A DNA stretch of 64,000 nucleotides, taken from contig CACWOL010000003.1 in assembly GCA_902762495.1 (NCBI GenBank), forward strand, positions 1 to 64,000, written 5' to 3'. The translations under genes were made by a program, and so were the position numbers. Below the pieces are notes generated by a model. The model was not told the origin of the DNA and ran no database searches. It saw only the letters and a program-made list of their open reading frames with translations. Shown piece by piece: positions 27,101 to 36,078 of the stretch; within the stretch, counting starts at the first letter, position 1; the number at the start of each line of letters is the position of its first letter. The DNA comes from an uncultured bacterium (GTDB taxonomy: Bacteria > Verrucomicrobiota > Lentisphaeria > Victivallales > UBA1829).

Positions 27101-27717
27101 GTGACGGCTGGGCCAACGACATCGGTTACGGCGGCATCGACCACGTTGTCGCCATGGGCAAGAACGTGAATATCCTCGTCCTCGACACCGAAGTCTACTC
27201 CAACACCGGCGGACAGTCCTCCAAGTCCACCCCGACCGCGGCGGTCGCCAAGTTCGCCGCCGGCGGCAAAAAGACCTACAAGAAGAACATGGGCTTCATG
27301 TGCATGAGCTACGGCTACGTGTACGTCGCCTCCGTCGCCCTCGGCGCCGACCGCGCCCAGACCCTCAAGGCCTTCCAGGAGGCCGAGGCATGGAACGGCC
27401 CGTCCATCATCTTCGCCTATGCTCCCTGCATCGCGCACAACATCGACATGAGCAAGACGCAGACCGAACAGAAGCGCGCTGTGGATTGCGGCTACTTCCC
27501 GCTGTACCGCTACAACCCCGCGAACGAAGTTCCGTTCACGTGGGATGTCAAGAAGCCGTCCGACGGCAAGTTCCAGGAATTCATCCGCAGCGAAGGCCGC
27601 TACAAAGCCCTGCTGAAGACCAACCCGGCCCACGCCGAGGAGCTCTTCGCGCAGGCCGAAAGCGACGCCGCCAAGCGTATGGAATTCTATCAGGAAGTCG
27701 GCAAGCTCATGAAGTAA
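24166..27717 (+). CDS. nifJ: Pyruvate:ferredoxin (flavodoxin) oxidoreductase
   Basis: Oxidatively decarboxylates pyruvate to acetyl-CoA and passes electrons to ferredoxin; an oxygen-sensitive core enzyme of anaerobes. 1,183 residues, the normal single-chain length. Domains in order: pyrimidine-binding domain (YPITPSSTMGE), transketolase C-like domain, gamma domain, two [4Fe-4S] clusters (CIQCGICANACP near 690 and CMACGVCLDQCP near 745), and the ThDP domain with CAGCGETPY near 819, GDGWANDIGYGG near 978 and SNTGGQSSKSTP. AAAGGAAAA precedes the ATG. Codon use is strongly biased to C-ending codons, as expected for high expression. Confidence 0.98.
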   Translation: MPGKINTQDGNYAAAYVAYALSETAAIYPITPSSTMGEWVDQWAAEDKRNIWGKQVSVVEMQSEAGAAGAVHGCLAAGSLTTTYTASQGLLLMIPNMYKIAGELLPTVFHVTARSLACQSLAIFGDHSDVMACRNTGFAMLAAASVQEEMDLALVAHLSTYKAKVPFLQFFDGFRTSHEVHKFEEIPYEDIAKLVEPQYIEEFRARALRPEKPVCKVGAQNGDVYFQGRETVNKFYEACPAIVQEKMDAVAKVTGRSYHLFDYVGAADATDVIVSMGSSCEAIEETINYLNAKRGTKYGLVKVRLYRPFFTEAFLAALPKTVKRIAVLDRTKEPGAIGEPLYMDVKIAVNNPAITVIGGRYGLSSKDFTPSMILAVFKHLEKGGFHGFTVGIDDDVTNTSLPIDEHITTEPEGTTACMFYGLGGDGTVGANKTTIKVIGHLTDKDAQAYFAYDSKKSFGLTCSHLRFSDSPIKSTYLITSPDLVSCSTAAYIGRYDLLKGLKKGGTFLLNSHYSDDEVFGHLTRDMQEYIIKNEIKFYNVNAEAIIKNMPGLRGKGANTVMMVAYFKVSGIVPFDKAAAEMKLLNAKTFAKKGQNVIDMNNSLVDLAADACHEIKVPASLDGVPHAEHLKLIPDDADEFTKKIIEPSMRNNGDSIPVSAMSIDGTLPTGTACLEKRGFAPKVPRWVAANCIQCGICANACPHAAIRTKLFRDEALASAPASFTTKAPVPAVEGLKFKVQVFIEDCMACGVCLDQCPMTAKEGKQALVWSTLEEERAAGENANEAFFEAAEDNIMGKNTVATVKGAMLRKPLFEFSGACAGCGETPYVKLVSQLFGENAIVANATGCSSIYSGTFPTIPYTKTKEGRGPAWANSLFEDNAEFGFGMRMAVDSNRVLLKQEVEKVLACESAPAELKDALNKAMSFWDNSKTDEAIAAQKAAKAAIEKAVNGCNCDACKPTLSKILELSDYFCDKSVWIIGGDGWANDIGYGGIDHVVAMGKNVNILVLDTEVYSNTGGQSSKSTPTAAVAKFAAGGKKTYKKNMGFMCMSYGYVYVASVALGADRAQTLKAFQEAEAWNGPSIIFAYAPCIAHNIDMSKTQTEQKRAVDCGYFPLYRYNPANEVPFTWDVKKPSDGKFQEFIRSEGRYKALLKTNPAHAEELFAQAESDAAKRMEFYQEVGKLMK

Positions 27718-27757
27718 GCCGTTCCTGAACAGGAACCCCGCGTTTTACGCGACATCC

Positions 27758-27793
27758 GGCCCGTCCGAGCTTTTCCGTTCGGACGGGCCTTTT
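27758..27793 (+). terminator. Rho-independent terminator after nifJ
   Basis: GGCCCGTCCGA (27758-27768) pairs perfectly with TCGGACGGGCC (27779-27789), then TTTT. A second small palindrome, GTTCCT-GAAC-AGGAAC, sits at 27721-27736. Confidence 0.9.
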
Positions 27794-27861
27794 GCATCCT
27801 CGCGGACCCGTTTCTTTCGTTTTTGCCGATTTCGATGGTAGTTTTTCAAAAAAAACGCCTT

Positions 27862-27897
27862 CCGCCTCTTTAAATTATGAAAAGGCGGTGCTATATT
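27862..27897 (+). promoter_or_regulatory. Putative promoter with inverted repeat upstream of the 27.9-kb gene
   Basis: A TATATT -10 box (27892-27897) follows an inverted repeat CCGCCT/AGGCGG (27862-27867, 27883-27888). The -35 region (TTTAAA) is poor, so an activator or repressor may act at the repeat. Confidence 0.4.
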
Positions 27898-27947
27898 AAT
27901 ACCTTGCAATAATTTGTCTCACCATATTAACCGTAAGGGAATCAAAT

Positions 27948-28523
27948 ATGAGCGGAATCCTTGATTTTGTAAAAGAGCTGTTTTCCCAGTTCGCCTCCGG
28001 CTCGGGCAGTTTCATCGACATCGCGAAAGCCCAGCGCGGCTGGGGCTTCACCTGGTTCATTCTCATCCTCGTCTGGCTGCTCTCCGGATTCGCTTCCTAC
28101 GAATTCGCCAATTCGACCGGGATGAACGGCAAGAAGCATTTCTGGATCGGCCTGATCCTGCCGGTCGTCTATCCGCTCATCCTCCTCATCCGCAAGCTCA
28201 TCATCTGCGCGAAGGCCATTGCCGCCGCGAAACGCGAAGCCAAACGCATCGCGGAGGAACGCGACCAGATCGAAGCCGAACGCCGCCGCATCGATTCCAC
28301 GCCGAACAAGGACAATTTCGCGAAGCTCAAAGGCTCCTCCGACGCCTCCAGCATCAAGGCGCAGTTCAGTCTGGAGCTCGCAGACGGCACCGCGCTCATG
28401 ATCGCGAAGATCCTGGAGGCGCAGGACGCGCTGGCCGTGTTCGAGCTCGAATCCAACGAGGGCGAGACCCCGCGCGTGCTCCGCATGCCGTACGCGAAGA
28501 TGGCCCGCATCGAACGCCTCTGA
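27948..28523 (+). CDS. Two-helix membrane protein with coiled coil and soluble C-terminal domain
   Basis: Not recognised. 191 residues: an amphipathic start, two membrane helices (about 31-50 and 64-84), a charged helix (KREAKRIAEERDQIEAERRRID), and a C-terminal domain of about 65 residues (QFSLELADGTALMIAKILEAQDALAVFEL..RVLRMPYAKMARIERL) that looks beta-rich. Its own -10 box lies upstream and the nifJ terminator isolates it. ileS begins 57 bp downstream. Confidence 0.7.
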   Translation: MSGILDFVKELFSQFASGSGSFIDIAKAQRGWGFTWFILILVWLLSGFASYEFANSTGMNGKKHFWIGLILPVVYPLILLIRKLIICAKAIAAAKREAKRIAEERDQIEAERRRIDSTPNKDNFAKLKGSSDASSIKAQFSLELADGTALMIAKILEAQDALAVFELESNEGETPRVLRMPYAKMARIERL

Positions 28524-28580
28524 TCTTCCTCATTTCCCCTGATTTTATCATTCACTTTCCCATACACGAGGTTTTGAATC

Positions 28581-31500
28581 ATGTTCAAAGCAGTTTCGGG
28601 GAGCACCGAGTTCCCCTCCATCGAAGAAGCCAATCTTGCATTCTGGGAACAGAACGGGACTTTTCAAAAGTCGCTTCAGAACCGGAAAGGCAATCCTGAA
28701 TTCCTGTTCTACGACGGACCTCCGTTCGCCACCGGCCTGCCGCACTACGGCCACATCCTCGCCGGCACGATCAAGGACGTGATCCCGCGCTACCAGACCA
28801 TGCGCGGCAAGTACTGCGAACGCACGTTCGGCTGGGACTGCCACGGCCTTCCCGTCGAGTACGAGATGGAGAAGCAGCTGAAGCTCTCCGGCAAGAAGGA
28901 GATCGAGGACTACGGCATCGGCAAGTTCAACGAAGCCTGCCGCGGCATCGTGCTGCGCTACACCAGCGAATGGGAGACCATCGTGAAGCGCATGGGCCGC
29001 TGGGTCGATTTCCGCAACGGCTACCGCACGATGGACATGAAGTACATGGAGTCCATCTGGTGGGTGTTCCGACAGCTGTGGGACAAGGGCCTGATCTACG
29101 AGGGCTACAAGATCCTGCCGTACTGCGCCCGCTGCTCCACCCCGCTCTCCAACTTCGAGGCCAACCAGGGCTACAAGGAAGTCACCGACCCGGCCATCAC
29201 CATCCGGTTCCGCCTGAAGGACGAGCCGGAGACGAGCGTGCTGGCGTGGACGACCACGCCGTGGACCCTGCCTTCGAACATGGCGCTCGCCATGGGGCCG
29301 GACATCGACTATGTGAAGGTGAAGGACGGCGACGACACGTTCATCCTCGCCGAATCCCGTCTGCACGCCTACTACAAGCCGGACCAGATGCCGGAGATCA
29401 TTGCGCGCTTCAAAGGCACGGACATGGCCGGCCGCCACTACATCCCGCTCTTCGACTACTTCGCGGACAAGGAAGCCGAGGGCGCGTTCCGCATCATCAA
29501 CGCCGACTATGTGAGCACCGAGGACGGCACGGGCATCGTGCACATCGCCCCGGGCTTCGGCGAAGATGACGCCGTCGCGGGCGCGGCCAACGGTGTGCCC
29601 GGCGTCTGCCCGCTCGACGCTGAATGCAAGTTCACGAACGAGGTCCCGGACTACGCCGGACGCTACGTGAAGGACGTCGACGCCGAGATCATCGCGCGCC
29701 TCAAATCCGAAGGCAAGCTCGTCCATCGCGGTACCATCAAGCACAGCTATCCCCACTGCTGGCGCGACGATTCCCCGCTCATTTACAAGGCCGTCTCCAC
29801 CTGGTTCGTGAAGATTGACCCGATCAAGGAAAAAATGCTCCGCGCGAACTCCCAGATGACCTGGGTCCCTGCCCACATCAAGGAAGGACGTTTCGGCAAA
29901 TGGCTCGAAAACGCCCGCGACTGGGCGATCAGCCGCAACCGTTACTGGGGCTGCCCGCTGCCGATCTGGCGCAACGTCGAGACCGGCGAGACCGTCTGCG
30001 TCGGCTCCGTCGCCGAACTCGAAAAGCTCACCGGAAAGAAAGTCACCGACATCCACAAGCATTTCGTGGACGAGATGACGATCACGACCGAGAAGGGTAC
30101 CGTGCTCCGCCGCGTGCCGGAAGTGCTCGACTGCTGGTTCGAGAGCGGCTCCATGCCCTACGCCCAGAAACATTATCCTTTCGAGGACAAGGAACATTTT
30201 GAGGAAGGCTTCCCCGCCGACTTCATCGCCGAGGGGCAGGACCAGACCCGCGGCTGGTTCTACACGCTCACCGTCCTCGCCAGCGCGCTCTTCGACAAGC
30301 CGCCGGCGATGCACGTGGTGGTGAACGGCATGGTCCTCGCGGAGGACGGCCAGAAGATGTCCAAGCGTCTGCGCAACTACCCTGACCCGATGCAGATCGT
30401 GAACACCTACGGCGCCGACGCGCTCCGCCTGGTTCTGCTCGGTTCGCAGGTCGTCCGCGCCGAGGACCTGAAGTTCTCCGAGGCCGCCGTGAAGGAGGCC
30501 ATGCGCAGCGTGATCCTGCCGATCTGGAACTCCTTCTCGTTCTTCATGACCTATGCGAACGTCGATAACTGGAAACCCGCGCCCGGTCCGCTCGCCGCGC
30601 CGGAGAATCCCTCGAACCCGCTCGACCGCTGGATCCTCTCCAGCCTCGCCGACATGGTGCAGGAGATCCGCACGAACATGGACCAGTACCAGCTCCAGCC
30701 CGCCGCGAACCGCTTCGAGGCGTTCGTGGAGGACCTCACGAACTGGTACATCCGCCTCAGCCGCCGCCGTTTCTGGAAGAGTCAGGACGACCGGGACAAG
30801 GCCGAGGCGTACGCCACGCTTTACTACGTACTGGTGACCTTCGCGAAGGCCGCCGCGCCGTTCATCCCGTTCATCACGGAGGAGATTTACCGTTCGCTCC
30901 GCACGGAAGATATGCCGGAATCCGTCCACCTCTGCGACTTCCCCGAGCCGGAACTCTTCCGCCGCGACGAGAAGCTGGAACGCCAGAACGCCCTCGCGCA
31001 GAAGGCCGTCTCGCTGGGACGCTTCCTCCGCACGCAGCGTTCGCTGAAGGTGCGCCAGCCGCTGGCGCGCGCCGTGCTGGTCTCCATCGACCCCGAGGTG
31101 CGCGAACTGCTCGCCCTGAGCGAAAGCGTGATCGCGGATGAACTGAACGTGAAGAAGGTCGAGATTTTCGGCGACGAGGAGTCTTTGGTGCATCTCTCCG
31201 CCAAGGCGAACTTCAAGAGCCTCGGTTCCCGCCTCGGCCCGAAGATGAAGGCGTTTGCCGCCGAAATCGCCAAGCTCTCCTCGCACGTGATCTCCTCCAT
31301 CATGGCGGGCACGCCGTACGAAATGAAGATCGAGGACGGCACGACGTGTCTGCTCGGCGCCGCCGACATCGTGGTCAACCGCGCCGAACGCCCCGGATTC
31401 TGCGTGGCGGCGGACGCGTCCCTCACGATCGCGCTTGACACCGAGCTGAACGACGAACTCCTCGCCGAGGGCTACGCCCGCGAGCTCGTGAGCCGCATCC

Positions 31501-31715
31501 AGAATCTCCGCAAGGAGATGGACCTGCAGGTCTCCGACCGCATCGTCGTGCGCGTGACCGCCGGTCAGGACCTGCTCGACGCGCTTGAGTCCGGCCGCGA
31601 ACACGTCTGTGCGGAAACGCTCGCCTCGAACCTTGAATTCATCCCCGCCGGAAGCGAAGCGCTCGACGGCGATCTGAACGGTAAACCCTGCGGAGTCGAA
31701 GTCCGGAAAGCCTGA
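28581..31715 (+). CDS. ileS: Isoleucyl-tRNA synthetase, eukaryotic-like type 2
   Basis: Charges tRNA-Ile. 1,044 residues. The start of the catalytic domain, FYDGPPFATGLPHYGHILAG, is the form seen in eukaryotic/archaeal-type IleRS rather than in the E. coli type, with HYGH near residues 54-57. The editing domain holds the TTPWTLPSN motif. The second signature is KMSKR near 592. There is no C-terminal zinc finger of the E. coli type. The zinc-ribbon gene follows, its probable start 30 bp after the ileS stop. Confidence 0.96.
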   Translation: MFKAVSGSTEFPSIEEANLAFWEQNGTFQKSLQNRKGNPEFLFYDGPPFATGLPHYGHILAGTIKDVIPRYQTMRGKYCERTFGWDCHGLPVEYEMEKQLKLSGKKEIEDYGIGKFNEACRGIVLRYTSEWETIVKRMGRWVDFRNGYRTMDMKYMESIWWVFRQLWDKGLIYEGYKILPYCARCSTPLSNFEANQGYKEVTDPAITIRFRLKDEPETSVLAWTTTPWTLPSNMALAMGPDIDYVKVKDGDDTFILAESRLHAYYKPDQMPEIIARFKGTDMAGRHYIPLFDYFADKEAEGAFRIINADYVSTEDGTGIVHIAPGFGEDDAVAGAANGVPGVCPLDAECKFTNEVPDYAGRYVKDVDAEIIARLKSEGKLVHRGTIKHSYPHCWRDDSPLIYKAVSTWFVKIDPIKEKMLRANSQMTWVPAHIKEGRFGKWLENARDWAISRNRYWGCPLPIWRNVETGETVCVGSVAELEKLTGKKVTDIHKHFVDEMTITTEKGTVLRRVPEVLDCWFESGSMPYAQKHYPFEDKEHFEEGFPADFIAEGQDQTRGWFYTLTVLASALFDKPPAMHVVVNGMVLAEDGQKMSKRLRNYPDPMQIVNTYGADALRLVLLGSQVVRAEDLKFSEAAVKEAMRSVILPIWNSFSFFMTYANVDNWKPAPGPLAAPENPSNPLDRWILSSLADMVQEIRTNMDQYQLQPAANRFEAFVEDLTNWYIRLSRRRFWKSQDDRDKAEAYATLYYVLVTFAKAAAPFIPFITEEIYRSLRTEDMPESVHLCDFPEPELFRRDEKLERQNALAQKAVSLGRFLRTQRSLKVRQPLARAVLVSIDPEVRELLALSESVIADELNVKKVEIFGDEESLVHLSAKANFKSLGSRLGPKMKAFAAEIAKLSSHVISSIMAGTPYEMKIEDGTTCLLGAADIVVNRAERPGFCVAADASLTIALDTELNDELLAEGYARELVSRIQNLRKEMDLQVSDRIVVRVTAGQDLLDALESGREHVCAETLASNLEFIPAGSEALDGDLNGKPCGVEVRKA

Positions 31716-31745
31716 CGAATGGCCCCGTTTGCGGAGGTATCTGCC

Positions 31746-32789
31746 ATGAAATGCGAACAATGCGGATTTCTCGTGGATTCCCTGCCGGAAGGCGGGGGGG
31801 AATACCTCTGCCCGAACTGCGGCTGGGTCATGCGGAAAGGGCCCGCGCCCGAACCCGCCGGAGAAAACGCATCCTCTCCGGATATGACCGCGACCGCCAC
31901 GCACCTGAAGGTCGCCAGGACCGTGAACGTCGGATTCGGCGATTTCGCCTCCGTGCTCGCCGCCACCGACGCAAGCAGGATCGCCGCTCCCGCCGCCCGG
32001 CAAGAATCCCCGGAACGCACCCGAACCGCCACCGGTTCGACCTTGAACGTGGAGGCCCCCGACGACGATGACGTGCTGTCCCCGCTCGACGTGTACGACG
32101 AGGATGACGAATACGCCCGGATCCAGGCGGAGATCGCCGCCCGCCAGAAAACGCTCGATGAACGTGCCGCGGAGCTCGACACCCGCGAAAAATACCTGAA
32201 CAAGAAACTCGACGAGATCATCGCGGAAAAAGAGTTCCTTCGGTCCGGGATCGAAAAGACCGACGAGGAGCGCGCCGCGTATCTGAAGCAGAAAAGCCAG
32301 CTGGACGCGCAGAAGGCCGACATGGAAAAGGAAATGGCGGCCCGCAAGGCTTCCCTTGACGCCCGCGCCGCCGAGATCGAAAAGAAGACCGAGGCGATGA
32401 ACAAGATGCGCTCCGAGCTGGAGAAGCTCAAGCGTGAGCTGGACGCATCCATGACCGGAGAACAGCCTATAGACGACGCCACCACGTCATCCGTCTCGAT
32501 CCCGTACAGCGCCAAACTGCTCCGGACGAACAACAGGCTGGAACGCACTGTGCGCATCCAGAAACGCATCCTGATCGGCCTCGCCGCGCTCGTCGTCATT
32601 TTGATCGTGCTTCTCTTCGTGAAGGAGTCCGAATTGCGGCGCGTCCGCACTAGGTTGAAGAGACTCCCGGAATGTACGTATATGGCAGCCCCCGCCCGCA
32701 CGGAGGCCGTCTCCGCGCCGTCCGCCGATACCTTAAAATCCGAAAACCTTCCCGCGCCGGAAACCGAATCTTCCGGCGGCGGCTTATGA
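31746..32789 (+). CDS. Zinc-ribbon, coiled-coil, membrane-anchored protein
   Basis: Unknown role. 347 residues. Residues 1-29 are a zinc ribbon (MKCEQCG..YLCPNCG). A variable linker is followed by a long coiled coil at about 115-245, rich in Ala/Glu/Lys/Asp, then one membrane helix (ILIGLAALVVILIVLLFV) and a short outside tail. The start at 31746 is chosen over 31719 because GGAGGT lies seven bases upstream and because the ribbon then begins at the N-terminus as in its relatives. The layout resembles the partial gene at the left edge. Confidence 0.72.
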   Translation: MKCEQCGFLVDSLPEGGGEYLCPNCGWVMRKGPAPEPAGENASSPDMTATATHLKVARTVNVGFGDFASVLAATDASRIAAPAARQESPERTRTATGSTLNVEAPDDDDVLSPLDVYDEDDEYARIQAEIAARQKTLDERAAELDTREKYLNKKLDEIIAEKEFLRSGIEKTDEERAAYLKQKSQLDAQKADMEKEMAARKASLDARAAEIEKKTEAMNKMRSELEKLKRELDASMTGEQPIDDATTSSVSIPYSAKLLRTNNRLERTVRIQKRILIGLAALVVILIVLLFVKESELRRVRTRLKRLPECTYMAAPARTEAVSAPSADTLKSENLPAPETESSGGGL

Positions 32790-32829
32790 CCATATCGTGC
32801 CGAACGGCACAGAAAGAAAGACTACGAAC

Positions 32830-33798
32830 ATGAAACGAGTTTTGACCGGTATCCAGCCCTCCGGCGTCCTTCACATCGGCAATTATTTCGGAGCGATCCG
32901 CTCCACCGTGCGCCTTCAGGAAGAATGCGACGACGCGGTCGTCTTCATCGCCGACCTGCACTCCCTGACCGTCCAGCCGAAGCCCGAAGAGCTGCGCGAA
33001 CGCGTCCGCGGTGTGGCGGTTGACTTCCTCGCCTGCGGCCTCGACCCGGAGAAGGTCATCTTCTTCCGCCAGTCGGACGTGAACGTGGTGTGCGAGCTGA
33101 TGTGGATCCTGAACTGTCAGACGGGCGTCGGCCTGCTCGAGCGCGCCCACAGCTACAAGGACAAGATCGCGAAGGGATTTGCCCCCAACAACGGCCTCTT
33201 CTCGTATCCCGTGCTCATGGCCGCCGACATCCTGCTCTACCACGCGAACCTCGTCCCGGTCGGCAAGGACCAGAAGCAGCACCTCGAAATGACGCGTGAC
33301 ATCGCGATCCGGTTCAACCAGCAGTACGGCGACGTCCTGACGATCCCGGAACCGTACATCAGCGGCGAAGTGGCGGTGGTGCCCGGCACGGACGGACAGA
33401 AGATGTCCAAGAGCTACAACAATACGATTGAAATCTTCGGCGAACCGAAGGCGATCAAGAAGAAGATCATGAGCATCCAGACCGATTCCAAGGGGCTGGA
33501 AGAGCCGAAGGACCCGGATACCTGCACGATCTTCGCGCTGTACAAGCTTTTCGCCACGCCCGAACAGCAGGCGGAGATGGCGGAGCGCTACCGCGCAGGA
33601 AACTACGGCTACGGCCACGCCAAGCTCGCGCTGTTCGACGCGTACATGGACTTCTTCGCGCCGATGCGCAAGCGCCGCGAGGAACTGCTCGCCGATCCGG
33701 GCTACGTCGACGCCGTCCTGAAACGCGGCGCCGAACGCGCCTCCGAACTTGCCCATGCCACGATGGACGAGGTCCGCAAGGCAGTCGGCCTCCGCTGA
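32830..33798 (+). CDS. trpS: Tryptophanyl-tRNA synthetase
   Basis: Charges tRNA-Trp. 322 residues, typical of bacterial TrpRS. The class I signatures are PSGVLHIGNYFGA at residues 10-22 and KMSKS in GQKMSKSYNN near 192. The start at 32830 is the first Met that gives the conserved MKRVLTGIQPSG beginning. It lies 40 bp after the zinc-ribbon gene and may be cotranscribed with ileS. Confidence 0.97.
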   Translation: MKRVLTGIQPSGVLHIGNYFGAIRSTVRLQEECDDAVVFIADLHSLTVQPKPEELRERVRGVAVDFLACGLDPEKVIFFRQSDVNVVCELMWILNCQTGVGLLERAHSYKDKIAKGFAPNNGLFSYPVLMAADILLYHANLVPVGKDQKQHLEMTRDIAIRFNQQYGDVLTIPEPYISGEVAVVPGTDGQKMSKSYNNTIEIFGEPKAIKKKIMSIQTDSKGLEEPKDPDTCTIFALYKLFATPEQQAEMAERYRAGNYGYGHAKLALFDAYMDFFAPMRKRREELLADPGYVDAVLKRGAERASELAHATMDEVRKAVGLR

Positions 33799-33891
33799 CG
33801 CGCCGGAAAGAACGAAACCATGGAACAAACGGCGGAAACCGGTGTCAAAAGGTAATTCAAACCGGACCGCTTAACGATAAGGAGAGAACCG

Positions 33892-34773
33892 ATGTGGGAT
33901 TATAACAACAAAGTCATGGATTATTTCCTGAACCCGCGGAACGTGGGCGAGATCGCCGACGCCGACGCGGAGGCCGAGGTCGGCAACATGACCTGCGGCG
34001 ACGCCCTCAGAATATTCCTCAAGATCGACGAAAAGACGCACAAGATCCTGGACGCCAAGTTCAAGACCTTCGGCTGCGCCAGCGCCATTGCCAGTTCGTC
34101 CATCCTGACCGAGATCGTGATCGGCATGACGGTCGAGGAGGCCGCGCGCGTGACCAACCGCGACATCGTGGACCGTCTCGGCGAGCTGCCCGAAGAAAAG
34201 ATGCACTGCTCCGTGATGGGCATGGAGGCGCTTCAGGCCGCCCTCGGCGAATACGCGAAGAAGCACGGCCTCTCGCTCCCCGAAGTGAAGAACGACGATC
34301 CGGACGACCACGAAGGCCGCATCGTCTGCAAGTGCTTCGGCGTGACCGACGCGAAGATACGCAAGGTCGTCCGCCTGAACCACCTCACGACCGTCGCCCA
34401 GGTCACCGAGTACACCAAGGCCGGCGGCGCTTGCGGGACCTGCCTCGACCAGATCCAGCAGATCCTCGACGAGATGAACAACACGGTCCACGCGCCCGCC
34501 GAGGCGGAGAAGCCGCAGACAGTCGACTTCGACGCCCTGTCGCCCGTCAAGAAGGCGCTGAAGGTGCAGGAAGTGATCGACAAGGAGATCAAGCCTGCGC
34601 TCGAGCGCGACGGCGGCAGCATTGAGCTGATCGACCTCGACGGCGACGTCGTGAAGGTCACGCTCCGCGGCGTCTGCGCGACGTGCCCGAACTCCAAGCT
34701 GACCCTGCGGAAACTCGTGCAGGGCAAGCTCCATGAATTCCTGTCCGACCGGCTCACGGTCGAGGAGGCGTGA
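33892..34773 (+). CDS. nifU: Iron-sulfur cluster scaffold NifU (three-domain)
   Basis: Scaffold on which iron-sulfur clusters are assembled. 293 residues with all three NifU domains: the IscU-like part with Cys35, Cys62 and Cys106; the permanent [2Fe-2S] domain with Cys146, Cys148, Cys181 and Cys184; and the Nfu domain with Cys262 and Cys265 (CATCP). AAGGAGAG precedes the ATG. nifS follows after 4 bp. No nitrogenase gene is nearby, so this is the general or anaerobic cluster-assembly system, supplying enzymes such as the PFOR encoded upstream. Confidence 0.96.
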   Translation: MWDYNNKVMDYFLNPRNVGEIADADAEAEVGNMTCGDALRIFLKIDEKTHKILDAKFKTFGCASAIASSSILTEIVIGMTVEEAARVTNRDIVDRLGELPEEKMHCSVMGMEALQAALGEYAKKHGLSLPEVKNDDPDDHEGRIVCKCFGVTDAKIRKVVRLNHLTTVAQVTEYTKAGGACGTCLDQIQQILDEMNNTVHAPAEAEKPQTVDFDALSPVKKALKVQEVIDKEIKPALERDGGSIELIDLDGDVVKVTLRGVCATCPNSKLTLRKLVQGKLHEFLSDRLTVEEA

Positions 34774-34777
34774 TACT

Positions 34778-35965
34778 ATGAAAGGCGAAGAACGCGTCAT
34801 TTATTTGGACAACAACGCAACCACGCGCACCGCGCCGGAGGCCGTCGCCGCCATGTTGCCGTATTTCTCCGAATACTACGGCAACGCGTCCAGCATCCAC
34901 AAGTTCGGCGGCCGCCTGGCGAAAGTGGTCGAGGAAGGCCGCGCGAAAGTCGCCGGATTCCTTGGCGCCGACCCGAGCGAGATCATCTTCACGTCCTGCG
35001 GGACCGAGGGCGACAACGCCGCCATCCTGAGCGCGCTGGACGTCTGCCCGAAACGCCGCCGCAAGATCGTGATCTCCACGGTCGAGCACCCCGCCATCCT
35101 CAACCTCGGCAAGGACCTCGAACGCCGCGGCTACACCGTGGTGAAGATCCCCGTTGACAGCCTCGGCCGCCTCGATATGGACCGCGCCCGCGAGATGATC
35201 GACGAGGAGACCGCGGTCGTCTCCGTGATGTGGGCGAACAACGAGACCGGCAATCTGTACCCGGTGGAAGCCCTCGCCGAACTGGCGCACCGCGCCGGGG
35301 CGCTCTTCCACACCGACGCCGTCCAGGCCGCCGGAAAGATCCCGTTCAAGCTCCGCGACATGAACATCGACATGCTCAGCGTGTCCGGCCATAAGTTCCA
35401 TGCCCCGAAGGGCATCGGCGCCCTGTACGTGCGCCGCGGCGTGCGGTTCCGTCCGTTCGTCGTCGGCGGCCACCAGGAACGCGGACGCCGCGCCGGGACG
35501 GAGAACGTGCCGTACATCGTGGGCATGGGCGTTGCCGCCGAACTGGCCATGGCGAACTTCGAAACGGAGAACAACTACGTCCGCAAGCTCCGCGACGACC
35601 TGCACAACCGCCTGATCGCGGCCATCCCGAGCGTCCGCGTGAACGGCGACGTGGAGCACCGCCTGCCGAACACCACCAACCTGTCGTTCGAGTACATCGA
35701 GGGCGAATCCATCCTGATGCACATGGACATCCACGGCATCTGCGCCTCCAGCGGCAGCGCGTGCACGACCGGCAGCCTGGAGCCGTCGCACGTGATGCGC
35801 GCCATGGGCGTGCCGTACACGGCGGCGCACGGCGCGATCCGCTTCAGCTTCTCCCGCTACAATACGCAGGAGGACGTCGACACGGTCGTGGAGGTCCTGC
35901 CCGGCATCATCGAAAAGATCCGCGCGATCTCCCCGTACTGGGCGGATTTCGTGGCGAAACGCTGA
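34778..35965 (+). CDS. nifS: Cysteine desulfurase NifS
   Basis: Pyridoxal-phosphate enzyme that takes sulfur from cysteine and hands it to NifU. 395 residues: IYLDNNATTRTAPEAVAAM at the start, the PLP lysine in SVSGHKFHAPKG, and the catalytic Cys in SSGSACTTGS near residue 328. The start at 34778 follows GAGGAGG in the end of nifU. The pair nifU-nifS forms a tight operon. Confidence 0.96.
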   Translation: MKGEERVIYLDNNATTRTAPEAVAAMLPYFSEYYGNASSIHKFGGRLAKVVEEGRAKVAGFLGADPSEIIFTSCGTEGDNAAILSALDVCPKRRRKIVISTVEHPAILNLGKDLERRGYTVVKIPVDSLGRLDMDRAREMIDEETAVVSVMWANNETGNLYPVEALAELAHRAGALFHTDAVQAAGKIPFKLRDMNIDMLSVSGHKFHAPKGIGALYVRRGVRFRPFVVGGHQERGRRAGTENVPYIVGMGVAAELAMANFETENNYVRKLRDDLHNRLIAAIPSVRVNGDVEHRLPNTTNLSFEYIEGESILMHMDIHGICASSGSACTTGSLEPSHVMRAMGVPYTAAHGAIRFSFSRYNTQEDVDTVVEVLPGIIEKIRAISPYWADFVAKR

Positions 35966-35994
35966 AAAAAACGAAAAAAATCGGCGAAACCGGT

Positions 35995-36021
35995 TTGACA
36001 AAACGCAAACCCGCGTATAAA
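35995..36021 (+). promoter_or_regulatory. Promoter of the zinc-ribbon/tatD/ubiA/HNH/lplA cluster
   Basis: TTGACA (35995-36000), 15 bp, TATAAA (36016-36021). The spacer is one or two bases short of ideal. Gene start follows 57 bp later. Confidence 0.55.
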
Positions 36022-36078
36022 TTACGGGCGTTTTTTCCGAACCGCTTTCCTAGAACCCCATGTAAGGAGACTGTAACC

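Noticed and set aside
23956-27633. 1,225-residue minus-strand open frame over nifJ
   Set aside because: Shadow caused by the strong codon bias of nifJ; no ribosome site or motif.
28548-32003. 1,151-residue minus-strand open frame over ileS
   Set aside because: Antisense shadow; ileS signatures on the plus strand are unambiguous.
33822-33857. 11-codon frame before nifU
   Set aside because: Too short, no ribosome site, and no sign of a leader-peptide attenuator.
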